Assembly: GCA_030035585.1 (NCBI GenBank)
Contig: CM057482.1
Location: forward strand, 47,287,501 to 47,351,500
Origin: Dugong dugon
Taxonomy: Eukaryota; Chordata; Mammalia; Sirenia; Dugongidae
DNA length: 64,000 nucleotides
Direction: 5' to 3'
The notes beneath the pieces are model-generated. The model was not told the origin of the DNA, did no database searches, and saw nothing but the letters and a program-made list of their open reading frames with translations. The first letter of the stretch is position 1; each line of letters begins with the position of its first letter. A program made the translations under genes and the position numbers. Shown piece by piece: positions 10,979-22,432 of this stretch.

Positions 10979-12274
10979 TAATGCCATGTCCACTCTTCCA
11001 ATGGGAGGCCTCCTGAGACAAGCTTCCCTGTGAAGATGGGGGTCCCTGTGTGAGGTGAAGGGACCCCGAGGTTCACCGCAAGGACACCCGTGGTGGAAGC
11101 ACTTCTCTAGCTCGCAGTCTGCCATTTCCTTGGCTCACCCAACCAGGGCAGGAGCCTCTGTTCTCACAAACCCACAGCAGATGGGACCTGGTCCCCTCAC
11201 TCCTCATACCACGCCTCAGGGTCAGGCCCTAACTGAGCAGGCTTCAATGGCTCTTAAGGAGTAACAATCACAAAAAAGGCATTTCACAAATGCCTAGCTT
11301 CCCATTTATCGATTCTATTCCCTTTCCCCAACTCCCAGCCGGAGAGGGTTTTGTTTCTTCCTAGCAAACCAAATAAAGGGTTGCATGACTCAGAAATTGC
11401 ACAGCTGGTGGGAGAGCCACACTGTTTTGAGATGAAGCATTCAGCCTCATTCCGCTCATCATTAAATACTTCTTCGGCCAAAGGGATGGGATTATCACAG
11501 GGACCACAGAGCTCCCTCTGCTGACGAGTCTCCAAGGCTGCTGGGCAGTGGGTTTTAACCTGACACTGATCTCCCCTGGAGGTTAATGACAATGTCACTG
11601 TAGGAGAGGTATGTCTCCGAGTCCCCTTTAGAGCACAGGAACCTGGGAACATTTTAGCCAGTGACCCCGGCAGAAGGACCTCTCTTACAAGGTACCTGCT
11701 TTTCTGACCTGAACCCAGAAGGGAGCTCGGAAGCCTGCATTTGAAGGGTCACTATGGACACCTTGCAAGGTCCCAGTGCTCTTCTTTCTCAACCTCTTGT
11801 TCTTCAGCCAAAACACTCAGTCAAGCACAGCAATGTGTTTTGTTGGGCTCTGTCTGGTTCCAAAAGAAACGTGGTTCCACTTCTCCCTGGCTGATAGAAG
11901 CCCATCCCACGCACAAACATACCTACATGCTCTTGCCATTTTTGAATTTATTTCAGCTATTATGTAACCTTACGTACTACCCTGGCAGGAGCACCACGAA
12001 CAGTGGACCTTGGTCCCCTGGGGCAACTGCTTTCAGTGTAGATGTCCTACCAAGTTCCAAACACAGCCCCGCATGGGTTCTCGTGGAGTTGTCTGCATGG
12101 CAGAGAGGCCTTCCTGGGAGGAGACCCAACCAAAGGACTTACAGAGCTCTGCAGGCACAAGGAAGCCCTGCCACACTTAAGGTACAGGAACCACAGGTAC
12201 TCACACACACACACACTTCCATGTTCAAACATGCACTGAGGCAAGAGTGCATATAAAGGGTGTGTGTCTGTGTT
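10979..12274. other. Intronic sequence without recognised feature
   Basis: Unique-looking sequence. A short CACACACACACAC tract lies near 12204-12216. No ADAMTS-like translation in either orientation. Confidence 0.45.
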
Positions 12275-12508
12275 GTCATTACTAGTTGTCAAGTAGCTCT
12301 GACTGATGGTGACCTCATGTATTAAAAAAAAAAAACTCATTGCAATCGAATAGACAGAATAGAACTGCCCCATAAGGTTTCCAAGGCTGTAAATCTTTAT
12401 GGAAGTAACTGCCACATCTTTCTTCCGTAGAGCTGCTGGCGGGTTCAAACCACCAACATTTCAGTCAGCAGCTGAGCACTTAACCACTGCTCCACCTAGG
12501 CTCCTTTT
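12275..12508 (-). mobile_element. Afrotherian SINE with internal A-run
   Basis: GTAGCTCTGACTGATGGTGA CCTCATG ... GAACTGCCCCATAAGGTTTC ... CAGCTGAGCACTTAACCACT GC. A 12-bp A-run at about 12325-12336, followed by CTCATTGCAATCGAATAG, interrupts the body and suggests an internal rearrangement. Confidence 0.75.
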
Positions 12509-12835
12509 ACCTTATGCATAACAGAACGAAACGTGGCCGGGTCCTGTGCCATTTTCGGGATGGTAAGCGTGTTTTAGGCCATGGTTGTCGTAACTGGGTC
12601 CATCTATCTCATGGAGGGGCTCCCTATTTTTGTTGACCCTCTACTTTACCAACCACGGTCTTCCCTGATGTCTCGTCCAAAGCAAGCAGGATGAAGTCTC
12701 ACCATCCTCGCTTCTAAGGAGCTTTCTGGTTGTATTTCTTCTAAAATTGATTTTTTTCATTCTTCTGGCAGTTCACGGTATATTCAATACTCTTCGCCAA
12801 TATCACAATTCAAATGCATCAATTCTTGTATACAC
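12509..12835 (-). mobile_element. RTE LINE 3' terminal fragment
   Basis: Reverse-complement match to the last part of the RTE copy at 57826-59625. Shared stretches include CTCACCATCCTCGCTTCTAAGG and TTCACGGTATATTCAATACT CTTCGCCAA. It abuts the SINE at 12508. Confidence 0.8.
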
Positions 12836-14460
12836 ACGCACACACGCACACGTACATGCACACACACTCTTGTATTTTTGTTCGCCCTGTCACTATCTTC
12901 AAGTCATGCTACAGGACGGCCCAAGAGTAAATGGCAGGAACCCCCACCCCACCCACCTAGGGCCATCCTGTCCTTGCCCACTTCCGTTCTCCTCAGGCCT
13001 GGCAGCTCCTCTTTTAGAAGACACTCACCAATATCCAGGCACAACTCAACTGGCATTTTTGAGAAAAATCTCAGTACCTATGCTTAAAGCAGAACATGTG
13101 AGAGTAGAAACGAGCTTACAGAAATCTATACTTTTTAGCTTTCCCAGCAACTCTACTAACTAAGAAATCTAAGCCGAATTTGTGGGCAGTCATGTCTTAA
13201 AATTGGTAGAATGCTATTTAGCTAGCTCTCTTAAATGGATGGTCTATTTTTTTTAATAACAGGATGAGGAAGGCAGCAGTTGCCAAAACAGTCTGCTCCC
13301 AGATGCACGCATATTTGATTCCCAAAATTGAAACCTTTCATAAAAATCTTGAAAATCACAGAACATGTTCAAAAGCATAATTATAAACACCAATATAACT
13401 TTTGACAAAAGGATGAATTTTCTAAAGACTTCAGATTTTCTGATTTGGGACAATTAACATGTAATTAAATTTTAAGCCTCCTCTTTTGTAACCCTTCTCA
13501 GAGCAAACACAAAAGGTGCTACGTGGGTGAGCCTGAAACGAAGGAAGTATCTACCGGGCCAAAAGGCGATGGGATTCCAAGGCAATGAGACTGGTTTTAG
13601 ACGGACACATCAGGAGTTACTCATTCAAATGAGTAATTTCCCCTCTGAGACACTATATACTTCTGAAAAAATGATTCTGAAGCAAAACTAAAACTACTGT
13701 AAGATTACAAGGAATAACAGAATAAAGCAAAACAAATAAATAGGAAAGCCTCCAGAAATAAAGAAACCCAAAGTCTTATGAGTAAAATGTTTATATTTTC
13801 ACCACAAACAGTACGTTCCAGCCTCGTTACCTACCATATTCAGTGTACAGAATTTGTGACATTTCTACAATTCCAAACCACTCTCTCTGAATGGATATGT
13901 ACCAATACCACAGAAATATAAAAGGATGTACAATCATCTCTGAAGGAAATTCCAAAGAGGGATTCGACACAAATTTCCAGCAATGGCATCCTGACAGGAA
14001 TCATAAGCGAATGGCCTTCCAGGGTGACGTGTAAAGGGATAAGGTCCAGATAGACAGATAAGGGTTGAAGTGCTTGTTTTTAGACCTCAAAAGTGGCGTT
14101 ACTCTCTAGCCTGAGCCCTAAATGATGACATCACATATCTCACGACCTCTCTTCCTCCTTGACACAGTCACCTGATAGAAACCAAGCTACATTACTGTCA
14201 GCCCAAACCTCTCTCCCATTCATGGCTCCCCAGCTCCTTTGGGTCTTGGGGTACACGATGGGCTGGACTGAAACAGACTTCAGAAACAGAGGTTTCCTTC
14301 CCAACACCATCATCCTGGTGGCAGAATGCCCTCCCCTCATGGCTCACTTCCTCCACCGTAAATACTCCCTCACCTTCTCCCTCATGCACAGACTCGGGCT
14401 TGAAGATCAGTGTTCACCTCTGTGAAGCTCTCCTTGGGCCACCCAGACCTCTCAGGGAGC
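12836..14460. other. Intronic sequence, AT-rich in the middle
   Basis: A CACACGCACACG microsatellite lies at about 12835-12868. The remainder (13100-14100) is AT-rich with no recognised repeat or exon. Confidence 0.45.
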
Positions 14461-15030
14461 TTGGCAGCAGTGCTGTGGAGACACAGAGAAGGGGTCCTCC
14501 CACCTGAGTTCAGGGGGGCTGTGGGGCATGCTGTGGAGATACAGAGAAGGGGTCTTCCCACCTGAGTTCAGGGTGGCAGTGGGACATCCTGTGGAGACAC
14601 AGGAAAGGGTCCCCCATCCAAGTTCAGGGGGAGCCATGGGGTGTGCTGTGGACATACAAGGAGGGGTCCCCCCACCCAAGTTCAGAAGGGCTGTGAGACA
14701 TGCTGTGGAGACACAGGGAATGGTCCCACCTGAGTTCTGAGGGGAGCCGTGGGCCATGCTGTGGAGAACAAAGAAGTGTCCCCACACCTTAGTTCTGGGG
14801 GGGCCGTGGGCAGTGCTATAGAGACACAAGGAAGTGTCTTCCCACCTTATTTCTGGGGGAGCGCTGGGCCATGCTGTAGGGACAAAGGGAAGCGTCTCCC
14901 ACCTGAGTTCAGGGGAACTGTGTGATGTGCTGTGGAGACACAGGGAAGGGTCCTCCCAACTGAGTTCTTGGTGGGGGCGTGGGCCATGCTGTGGAGACAT
15001 AGGGAAGGGTCCCCCCACAGGGGCTCGGGG
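14461..15030. repeat. Minisatellite, about 10 copies of a 56-59 bp unit
   Basis: The anchor TGCTGTGGAGACACAGGGAA (variants) recurs at about 14471, 14529, 14587, 14644, 14701, 14758, 14814, 14872, 14928 and 14987, so spacings are 56-59 bp. Each unit also carries CCACCTGAGTTCAGGGG. Copies differ by substitutions and 1-3 bp indels. The minus strand stays open for 188 codons across the array, because most units are near 57 bp (19 codons). I see no support for a protein. Confidence 0.95.
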
Positions 15031-15269
15031 GGATGTGGACCCTCAGGCTGTAGCTGTAGGGCCCCAACACATGGACCAGGCTTAAGCTCTTGTCTGTGTC
15101 TAAAGGGCCTTGTGTGTGAAACCCTTTACAGAACTGTGAAACATTTCCATTTCCTTTGTGCAAAACTATCACTTCCCCACAAAATACTGGGGGAGGAAAA
15201 GGGAGCACTTTCCACTCATTAAAAAATTTTATGAGGCCAAGCAAGGAAAAAGCAAACCTCAGTCAGAAT

Positions 15270-15607
15270 TGTTAGCTGTCATTGAGTCGGCCTCCAACTC
15301 ATGGTGATCCCATGTACAATGGAACAAAATGCTGCCTAGTCCTGCACCATACCCACAGTCAGCTGGGGATTGAACCATTGTGATCCACAGGGTTTATACT
15401 GGCTGATTTTTGGAAATAGATCACCAGGCCTTTCCTCCTAGTCTGACTTAGTCTGGAAGCTCCACTGAAACCTGTTCAACATCATAGCAACATGCAAGCC
15501 TCCACTGACAGCTAGGTGGTGGCTGTGCATAAGGTACACTGGCGGGGAATCAAACCTGGGTCTACTGCATAGACAGTGAGAATTCTACCACTGAACAACC
15601 ACTGTCT
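15270..15607 (-). mobile_element. tRNA-Gly-derived SINE
   Basis: Starts (in plus coordinates) TGTCATTGAGTCGGCCTCCA ACTCATGG. It ends with the tRNA-Gly head in reverse (GGGGAATCAAACCTGGGTCT ... GAGAATTCTACCACTGAACA ACCACTG). Same family as 140-470, but the head is more decayed. Confidence 0.85.
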
Positions 15608-16772
15608 TCCCAGCTTGAATTAGACGGTCAAAAAAATCACTGTAGCTCAGTTTATAGCCACAGGTAGGAGGAAGACACACACCTCACATCCACTTACTGT
15701 AACTTGGACATCTGTCTGGGTAGGAGGCTATGGGGAGAAGTGGCCTCTCAGGCCACCATCCCAAGAGAGGCCTGACGGTGGGGTGTGTGCGTGGGGAAGA
15801 GGCAAAGCACAGGGAAAGCAAAGGCTTCCAAGCCCCTCCTCCTCCACCCCATCCTCTCGTCACCTCTTCTCACCTAGGACCTGCCTTCCTGGCTCTGCTG
15901 GTGGCTTCTCGGGCCACTTTGGAAGGGCACTTTTGGTATGGTTTTTTAAAAGGGCCCATTCATCCATTCAGTCAGCAGATACCAAGTCCCCACCACGTGC
16001 AGAGGGCCTGGTGAGGCCTCTCCACCACAGGGTCAGGACCACTTTAGAGTCAGGACCGAGGACAGCCCGCCTTCACCAATGTCAGAAGAGTCCCTGCAGA
16101 GCCCCACATGTGAGAACTCTGAGGATGTTTGCTTCTCATGTCTCAACCTTTACTAACAAGTCAGGGGTGTAGTGGACACTGGTTGTTCTGGACTCTCCAG
16201 CATCCCTTTGGGAAGCCCTCCTCCTACCACATGTACTCTTTGTGGGAGGTACTGGGGGCTTCCCTTATGGGAGCCAAAAGGGCCAGAACCTCCTCACCCT
16301 GTGACAGTAGGGGTGAGCAGCAGTAGACTAGCTGATCTCTGCAGCCCATCGGCTTCTCTACTGGCATGACTCTGAACTTGAAGCTGGTGGCAGATGGCTG
16401 TGGGGATAAGTAGGGGCCATAACCCACAGTCACAGTGGTACGTGACCACACAGGCTCTGCCACTGGCCTCTGTGTGGTGTCCATGGCCTCACTCCCTAGG
16501 ACCCCCAGTCACTGCCTGTATTCCAGGCCAAATCCTCCAGCTCAGGGGCAGCAGCTGACTGATAAATGCCTTCTGTGCTGCTTTCTCGTGATGAGGAATC
16601 CAGACTGATACAACGGGCTCATGCAGGGTGTGCAGTGTAGAGGTGCAGCGTGGAGGAAAACAGTTTACATGGAATCCCAGAATTCCACAAGTACCTCAAG
16701 GCACTTCAAATGCAGCATTCAAACTTACTTTGGAAAATATTTTAAACTAGTTTTTAAAAAGTAATTAAAACA
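15608..16772. other. Intronic sequence without recognised feature
   Basis: No convincing repeat or exon. Open frames on both strands are short and unlike known domains. Confidence 0.45.
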
Positions 16773-17000
16773 CTATTATAATGGTAGGTTGCCTTTAGGG
16801 GGACAGTGGTTGGAAAAGGGCATTAGGGAACTTTCTGAAAGACTGCTAACATTCTATATCTTATCCTGGGTAATGGTTTCAAGAGTATAGGCATAAATAA
16901 AAAAATAGCCCAAGCTGTACACTTAAAAGCTGTGCTATTCACTATATGTTCATTATACCCCAAATAAAACAAGAAAACAAACCAAAAACACTGCTATAAA
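16773..17000 (+). mobile_element. Old L1 3' end
   Basis: GGGGGACAGTGGTTGGAAAA ... TATCTTATCCTGGGTAATGG ... ATGTTCATTATACCCCAAAT AAAAC is typical of an L1M 3' UTR terminus, with an A-rich tail. Confidence 0.65.
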
Positions 17001-17009
17001 AAACAAAAA

Positions 17010-17156
17010 ACAAAATCCATCGCCTTCAACTCATAGCCACCCTAGAGGACAGAGTAGAATTGCCCCATAGGGTTTCCAACAAGCAGCTGGTGGATTTGAA
17101 CTGCTGACCTTTTGGTTAGCAGCCAACCTCTTAACCACTGTGCCTCCAGGGCACCC
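17010..17156 (-). mobile_element. Short afrotherian SINE
   Basis: Reverse complement of the 1545-1693 type: GAATTGCCCCATAGGGTTTC ... TTGAACTGCTGACCTTTTGG TTAGCAGCC ... CACTGTGCCTCCAGGGC. Confidence 0.85.
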
Positions 17157-17282
17157 ACTGTTATATACCGACACATAAAACACAGGCAATCCCCAGGCTT
17201 TCCTAGTTATCTGGAGGAACCACCTAATCTCAGGACATAACCCTCTGCCACAGCCACCTGAGACTGCAGGGAAGCTGTACAA

Positions 17283-20200
17283 AATTAAAAGTCAAAGGTT
17301 GGAAAAAAACATATCAAGCTAACAACTACCAAAAAAGAGCAGGAGTAGCAATTCTAATCTCAGATAAAATAGATTTTAAAATGAAATCTACCATAAAAGA
17401 CAAAGAAGGACACTATATAATGATTAAGGGGACGATCCATCATGACGACATAATCATAATAAACATCTATGCACCCAATGACAGGGCTCCCAAATACATA
17501 AAACAAACTCAAACTACTCTGAAAAGAGAAATTGACAGTTCCACAATAATAGTAGGAGACTTCAACACACCACTCTCAGTAAAGGAAAGAACAGCTAAGA
17601 AGAAACTCAGCAAAGATACAGAAGACCTAAAGGGCACAATCAGCCAACTTAGCCTCATAGACATATATAGAACACTCCATCCAACCGCTGCAAAGTACAC
17701 ACTCTTTTCCAACGCACATGGAATGTTCTCCAGAATAGACCACATCTTAGGCCACGGAGCAATCCTCAACAAGATCCAAAACATTGAGGTAATTCAAAGT
17801 ATCTTCTCTGACCACAATGCCATCAAGGTAGAAATTAACAATAGAAAGAGCAAGGAAAAAAAAAAAAATCAACTAATGGACACTGAATAATACCCTGCTT
17901 ACACATCACTGGGTAATAGAAGAAACCAGAGATGGAATCAAAAAATTCCTAGAATCAAATGAGAATGAAAACACATCATACCAAAACCTTTGGGACACAG
18001 CAAAGGCAGTCCTCAGAGGACAATTTATAGCAATAGATGTACACATCAAAAAAGAAGAAAGGCACAAAATCAAAACATTAAATACAGAACTCAAACAAAT
18101 AGAAAGAGAACAGCAAAAAAAGCCCACAACCACCAGAAGAAAGGAAATAGTAAAGATGAGAGCAGAAATAAATGAAATAGAGAACAGAAAAACAATAGAA
18201 AGAATCAACAAAAACAAAAGTTGGTTCTGTGAAAGAATCAACAAAATCGACCACCACTGAACAGAATGAAAAAAGAAAAACAGGAAAGGACACAAATAAC
18301 CCAAATAAGAAATAAAATGGGGGACATTACAACAGACCCAACTGAAATAAAAAGGATTATAACAGAATATTATGAAAAACTACACTCCAACAAATTTGAA
18401 AACCTAGAGGAAATGGATAAATTTCTAGAAACACATAGCCTACCAAAACTACAACAAAGTGATGTTGAAAATCTGAACAGACCCATAACAAGAGAAGAGA
18501 TTGAAAAGGTAATAAAAAAACTCCCAACGAAATAAAGCCACGGCCCAGATGGCTTCACTGGAGAATTCTACAAAACATTTACAGAAGAGCTTGTACCAGT
18601 ACTACTCAAGCGATTTCAGAGCATAGAAGAGGAAGCAACACTTCCAAATTCATTCTATGAAGCCAGCATAACGCTGATACCAAAACCAGGAAAAGATGAC
18701 ACAAAAAAAGAAAATTACAGACCAATATCTCTCATGAATATAGATGCAAAAATTCTCAACAAAATTCTAGCCAATAAAATTCAGCATCATATCTAAAAAA
18801 TAATACACCACGACCAAGTAGGATTCATACCAGGTATGCAAGGATGGTTCAACATTAGAAAATCAATCAATGTAATCCACCACATAAATAAAAGGAAAGA
18901 AAAAAATCACATGATCATCTCAATTGACGCAGAAAAGGCATTTGACAAAGTCCAACACCCATTCCTGATAAAAACTCTCAATCAAATAGGTATAGAAGGG
19001 AAATTTCTCAACATAATAAAGGGCATCTATGCAAAACCAATGGCCAATATCATTCTTAATGGAGACAGGATGAAAACATTCCCCTTGAAAACAGGAACAA
19101 GAGAAGGATGCCCTTTATCCCCATTCCTATTTAACATTGTGCTGGAAATTCTAGCTAGAGCAATAAGGCAAGAAAAAGAAATAAAGGGCATCCAAACTGG
19201 TAATGAAGAAGTTAAACTGTCCCTGTTTGCAGATGATATGATACTATACACAGAAAACCCTAAAGACTCCACGAGAAATCTACTGGAACTAATGGAGAGA
19301 TTCAACAGAGTAGCAGGATACAAGATAAAAATTCAAAGATCAGTTGGATTCCTATACACCAATAAGGAGAACGATGAAAAGGAAATCAGGAAATCAATAC
19401 CATTTTCAATAGCCCCTAAAAAGATACAATACTTAGGAATAAATCTGACCAGGGATGTAAAAGACCTATACAAAGAAAACTACAAAACACTACTGCAAGA
19501 AACCAAAAGGGATCTACATAAATGGAAAAACATACCATGCTCATGGATAGGCAGACTCAACATTGTGAAAATGACAATTCTACCCAAAGCAATTTACAAA
19601 TACAATGCAATCCCGATCCAAATACCAACAACATTCTTCAAAGAGATAGAAAAACTAATCATTAACTTTATATGGAAAGGGAAGAAGCCCCGAACAAGTA
19701 AAGCACTACTGAAGAAAAAGAAGAAAGTTGGAGGACTCACACTACCTGACTTCAGAACCTACTATACAGCTACAGTAGTCAAAACAGCCTGGTACTAATA
19801 CAATGACAGATACATTGACCAATGGAACAGAATTGACAACCCAGATGTAAATCCATCCACCTACGGTCACCTGATCTTCAACAAGGGCCCAAAGTCCATC
19901 AAATGGGGAAGAGACAGTCTTTTCAACAAATGGTGCTGGCAAAACTGGATATCCATCTGCAAAAAAATGAAACAGGACCCATACCTCATACCGTATACAA
20001 AAACTACTTCAAAATGGATCAAAGACCTGAATATAAAGCCTAAAACTATAAAGTTCATAGAAGAAAAAGTAGGACCTACACTTCAGGCCTTAATACATGG
20101 CATTAACAGGATACAAACCATAACCATCAATGCACAAAACCCAACAGATAAGCTAGATAACTGGGATCTTCTAAAAATCAAACACCTATGCTCTTCAAAA

Positions 20201-20463
20201 GACTTCACCAAAAGAGTCAAAAGAGAACCTACAGACTGGGAAAAAATTTTTGGACAGTACAAGTCAGACAAAGGTCTAATCTCCATAATCTACAAGAAAA
20301 TCCAACACCTCTACAACAAAAAGACAAATAATCCTATTAAAAAATGGGCAAAGGAAATGAACAGACACTTCAGCAAAGAAGACATTCAAATGGCCAACAG
20401 ACACATGAGGAAATGCTTGCCATCACTAGCCATTAGAGAAATGCAAATTAAAACCACAATGAG
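17283..20463 (+). mobile_element. Older L1, ORF2 part upstream of nested insertion
   Basis: 5'-truncated L1 whose homology to the full-length element begins at TTAAAA(G/A)TCAAAGGTTGG, inside the endonuclease domain. The frame is broken several times: open pieces at 17381-17890, 18266-18535, 18836-19798 and 19967-20563. The RT motif FADD is still readable around 19230. Sampled stretches differ from the intact copy at roughly 5-6% of bases by eye. It stops exactly at AAAACCACAATGAG (20450-20463), where the full-length L1 starts. The continuation is at 29274-30962. Confidence 0.92.
20450..20463 (+). repeat. Target-site duplication of full-length L1, left copy
   Basis: AAAACCACAATGAG, identical to 29260-29273. 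The junction AATT/AAAA fits the TT/AAAA preference of the L1 endonuclease. Confidence 0.93.
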
Positions 20464-20474
20464 GGAGAGAGGGG

Positions 20475-20484
20475 CAAGATGGCG
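20475..20484 (+). promoter_or_regulatory. YY1-like motif at L1 5' end
   Basis: CAAGATGGCG begins 12 bases into the element. Human L1 has a YY1 site (CAAGATGGCC) at nearly the same offset, where it sets the transcription start position. Equivalence here is inference. Confidence 0.6.
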
Positions 20485-20692
20485 CTCTAGGCAGAAACAC
20501 CACGCCGTCCCTCCACAGCAAAGATCCGAAAAACTAAGCCTAACAGAGAATCAACAATCCTGAAACCCTAGAACACCAAATGAAGAGATAAAGAACTCAG
20601 CCAAACACCAAACGGAGTGAGAATACTAAAAGAGAACGGAGAGCGAGGAGAGACTCAGGCAGAGATTCCTTACCAGCTAACGCAGCGCGGAT

Positions 20693-20704
20693 CCACCATC
20701 TTGG
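20693..20704 (-). promoter_or_regulatory. Second YY1-like motif, inverted
   Basis: CCACCATCTTGG is the reverse complement of CCAAGATGGTGG. It lies about 220 bp inside the L1, just upstream of the monomer array. Confidence 0.45.
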
Positions 20705-20834
20705 ATTCCTATCGGAGACCAGCAAACGGGAGAGCAGCCTTGCAGAGCATCTGGTCGGAGACAGAACGACCGGTAAACTGCGGTGCGCGCTCTCCCACCA
20801 CCCACCCCTCTCCGCCTCAGCTGGGGATCCCCTG

Positions 20835-21655
20835 CTTTCCGTGGCCAGGGTCTCTGGGCTGGGGGGTGCTGGTGCTTGGATTCCGCGCGCCTGGGCTGGC
20901 GGCTTTCTGGGAGCCGTTTGCTGGCAGCTAGCGAACCTTTCTCTGCCGCCTCCCCCTCCTTTTGCCTGGGTGCCTGGTTCCGAGTGCCGTCTCTGCTCTC
21001 TCCTGCGGGGCTGTAGGGCTGCGTGCGGGCGTGTGGCTGTTTCTGGGTCTGGGCTCCCGCGTGGGTGGGATCCCGGGGCCTTTGTTCGTTCGCCCCTCTG
21101 CTTTCCGTGGCCGGGGTCCCTGGGCGGGGGGGCGCCGGTGCTTGGGTTCCGCGCGCCCGGGCTGGGGGCTTTCTGGGAGCCGTTTGCTGGCACCTAGCGG
21201 ACCTTTTTCTGCCGCCTCCCCCTCCTTTTGCCTGGGTGCCTGGGTCCGGGTGCTGTCTCTGCTCTCTCCTGCGGGGCTGTGGAGCTGCGTGCGGGCGTGT
21301 GGCTGTTTCTGGGTCTGGGCTCCCGCGTGGGTGGGATCCCGGGGCCTTTGTTCGTTCACCCCTCTGCTTTCCGTGGCCGGGGTCCCTGGGCGGGGGGGCG
21401 CCGGTGCTTGGGTTCCGCGCGCCCGGGCTGGGGGCTTTCTGGGAGCCATTTGCTGGCACCTAGCGGACCTTTTTCTGCCGCCTCCCCCTCCTTTTGCCTG
21501 GGTGCCTGGTTCCGAGGGCCGTCTCTGCTCTCTCCTGCGGGGCTGTAGGGCTGCGTTCGGGCGTGTGGCTGTTTCCAGGTCTGGGCTACCGCGCGGGTGG
21601 GATCCTGGGGCCTTTGTTCGTTGGCCCCTCTGCTTCCCGTGGCCACGGTCACTTA
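20835..21655 (+). promoter_or_regulatory. Tandem 266-bp monomers in L1 5' UTR
   Basis: Units start at CTTTCCGTGG in 20835, 21101 and 21367, with a short partial fourth from 21633. The spacing is exactly 266 bp each time, also measured on TTTGTTCGTT at 21081, 21347 and 21613. The units are very GC-rich with many CpGs. In mouse L1 such monomers carry promoter activity and add up, so the same role is inferred here. The low divergence between units suggests recent duplication or homogenisation. Confidence 0.93.
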
Positions 21656-22432
21656 ACCCCGAGACTATCGGCTTCTTGGAATTCGCGCCCCTGAGTGGGG
21701 GCTCTCTGGGTCCCATTTGTAGGCACTGACTGCTGGTGTTGCCCTTTTTTTTTTTTTCTCAATTTTATTTTTCTTCCTTTTTTGATTAGTTTTGTCATAT
21801 TTTACCTCTTTTTCTCTTTTGTCTTTCTTCATTGCTTAATTTCTTGTCCCTCTATCTCTTCCTTCTCTTTCTGATCCCTGAATACCAGGCGATGTATGCC
21901 TCTGTACCTTCTGGCCAGGCTGAGCTGTGAAAATTGAGACCGACTCCCCCAGACCTCATAGCTGCATCGGTGGGATCCCTGGGAACTTTGCAGTTCTTTA
22001 ACTTTTCTGATTTTCATTTGGTCATTCTTTCCTTTTCTTTCTCTTCCCCCTTCTGGTTTCCTCCATCCCATAGTCTCTCATCTGTACATTCCAACGACAA
22101 ACTCCCCTAGCATTCTTTTATGTTTGTACACTTTTTGCTCCTCCTCCTCTCTCCTCTCTCCCATATCCAGCTTAGCTTCACACATAACCATCTTCCCGCT
22201 GCACCCTACCTACCTGCACCGTGCACTAGACATCACATCACCAAGCGGTGCAGGCACGCCCTATTGGAACCTGCCCAGCACTGACTACCGACCGTCCTGG
22301 TGGCTGCGGTGAGTGCCACAAGCAACCCATCCCAGTGGCTCCTCCTCAACTAGATCTGCCCAGCTGTACCACAAGAACGAAAAAAAAAAAAAAAAAAATC
22401 TACAATCAATAAACGAGAGAAATATCTACTGA

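Noticed and set aside
14452-15018. 188-codon protein on the minus strand
   Set aside because: The frame spans a minisatellite with a unit near 57 bp; no start context, domain or splice structure supports it.
20677-21716. New GC-rich protein-coding gene
   Set aside because: The frames lie in tandem L1 promoter units, shift frame from unit to unit and show no domain; kept only as a low-weight finding.
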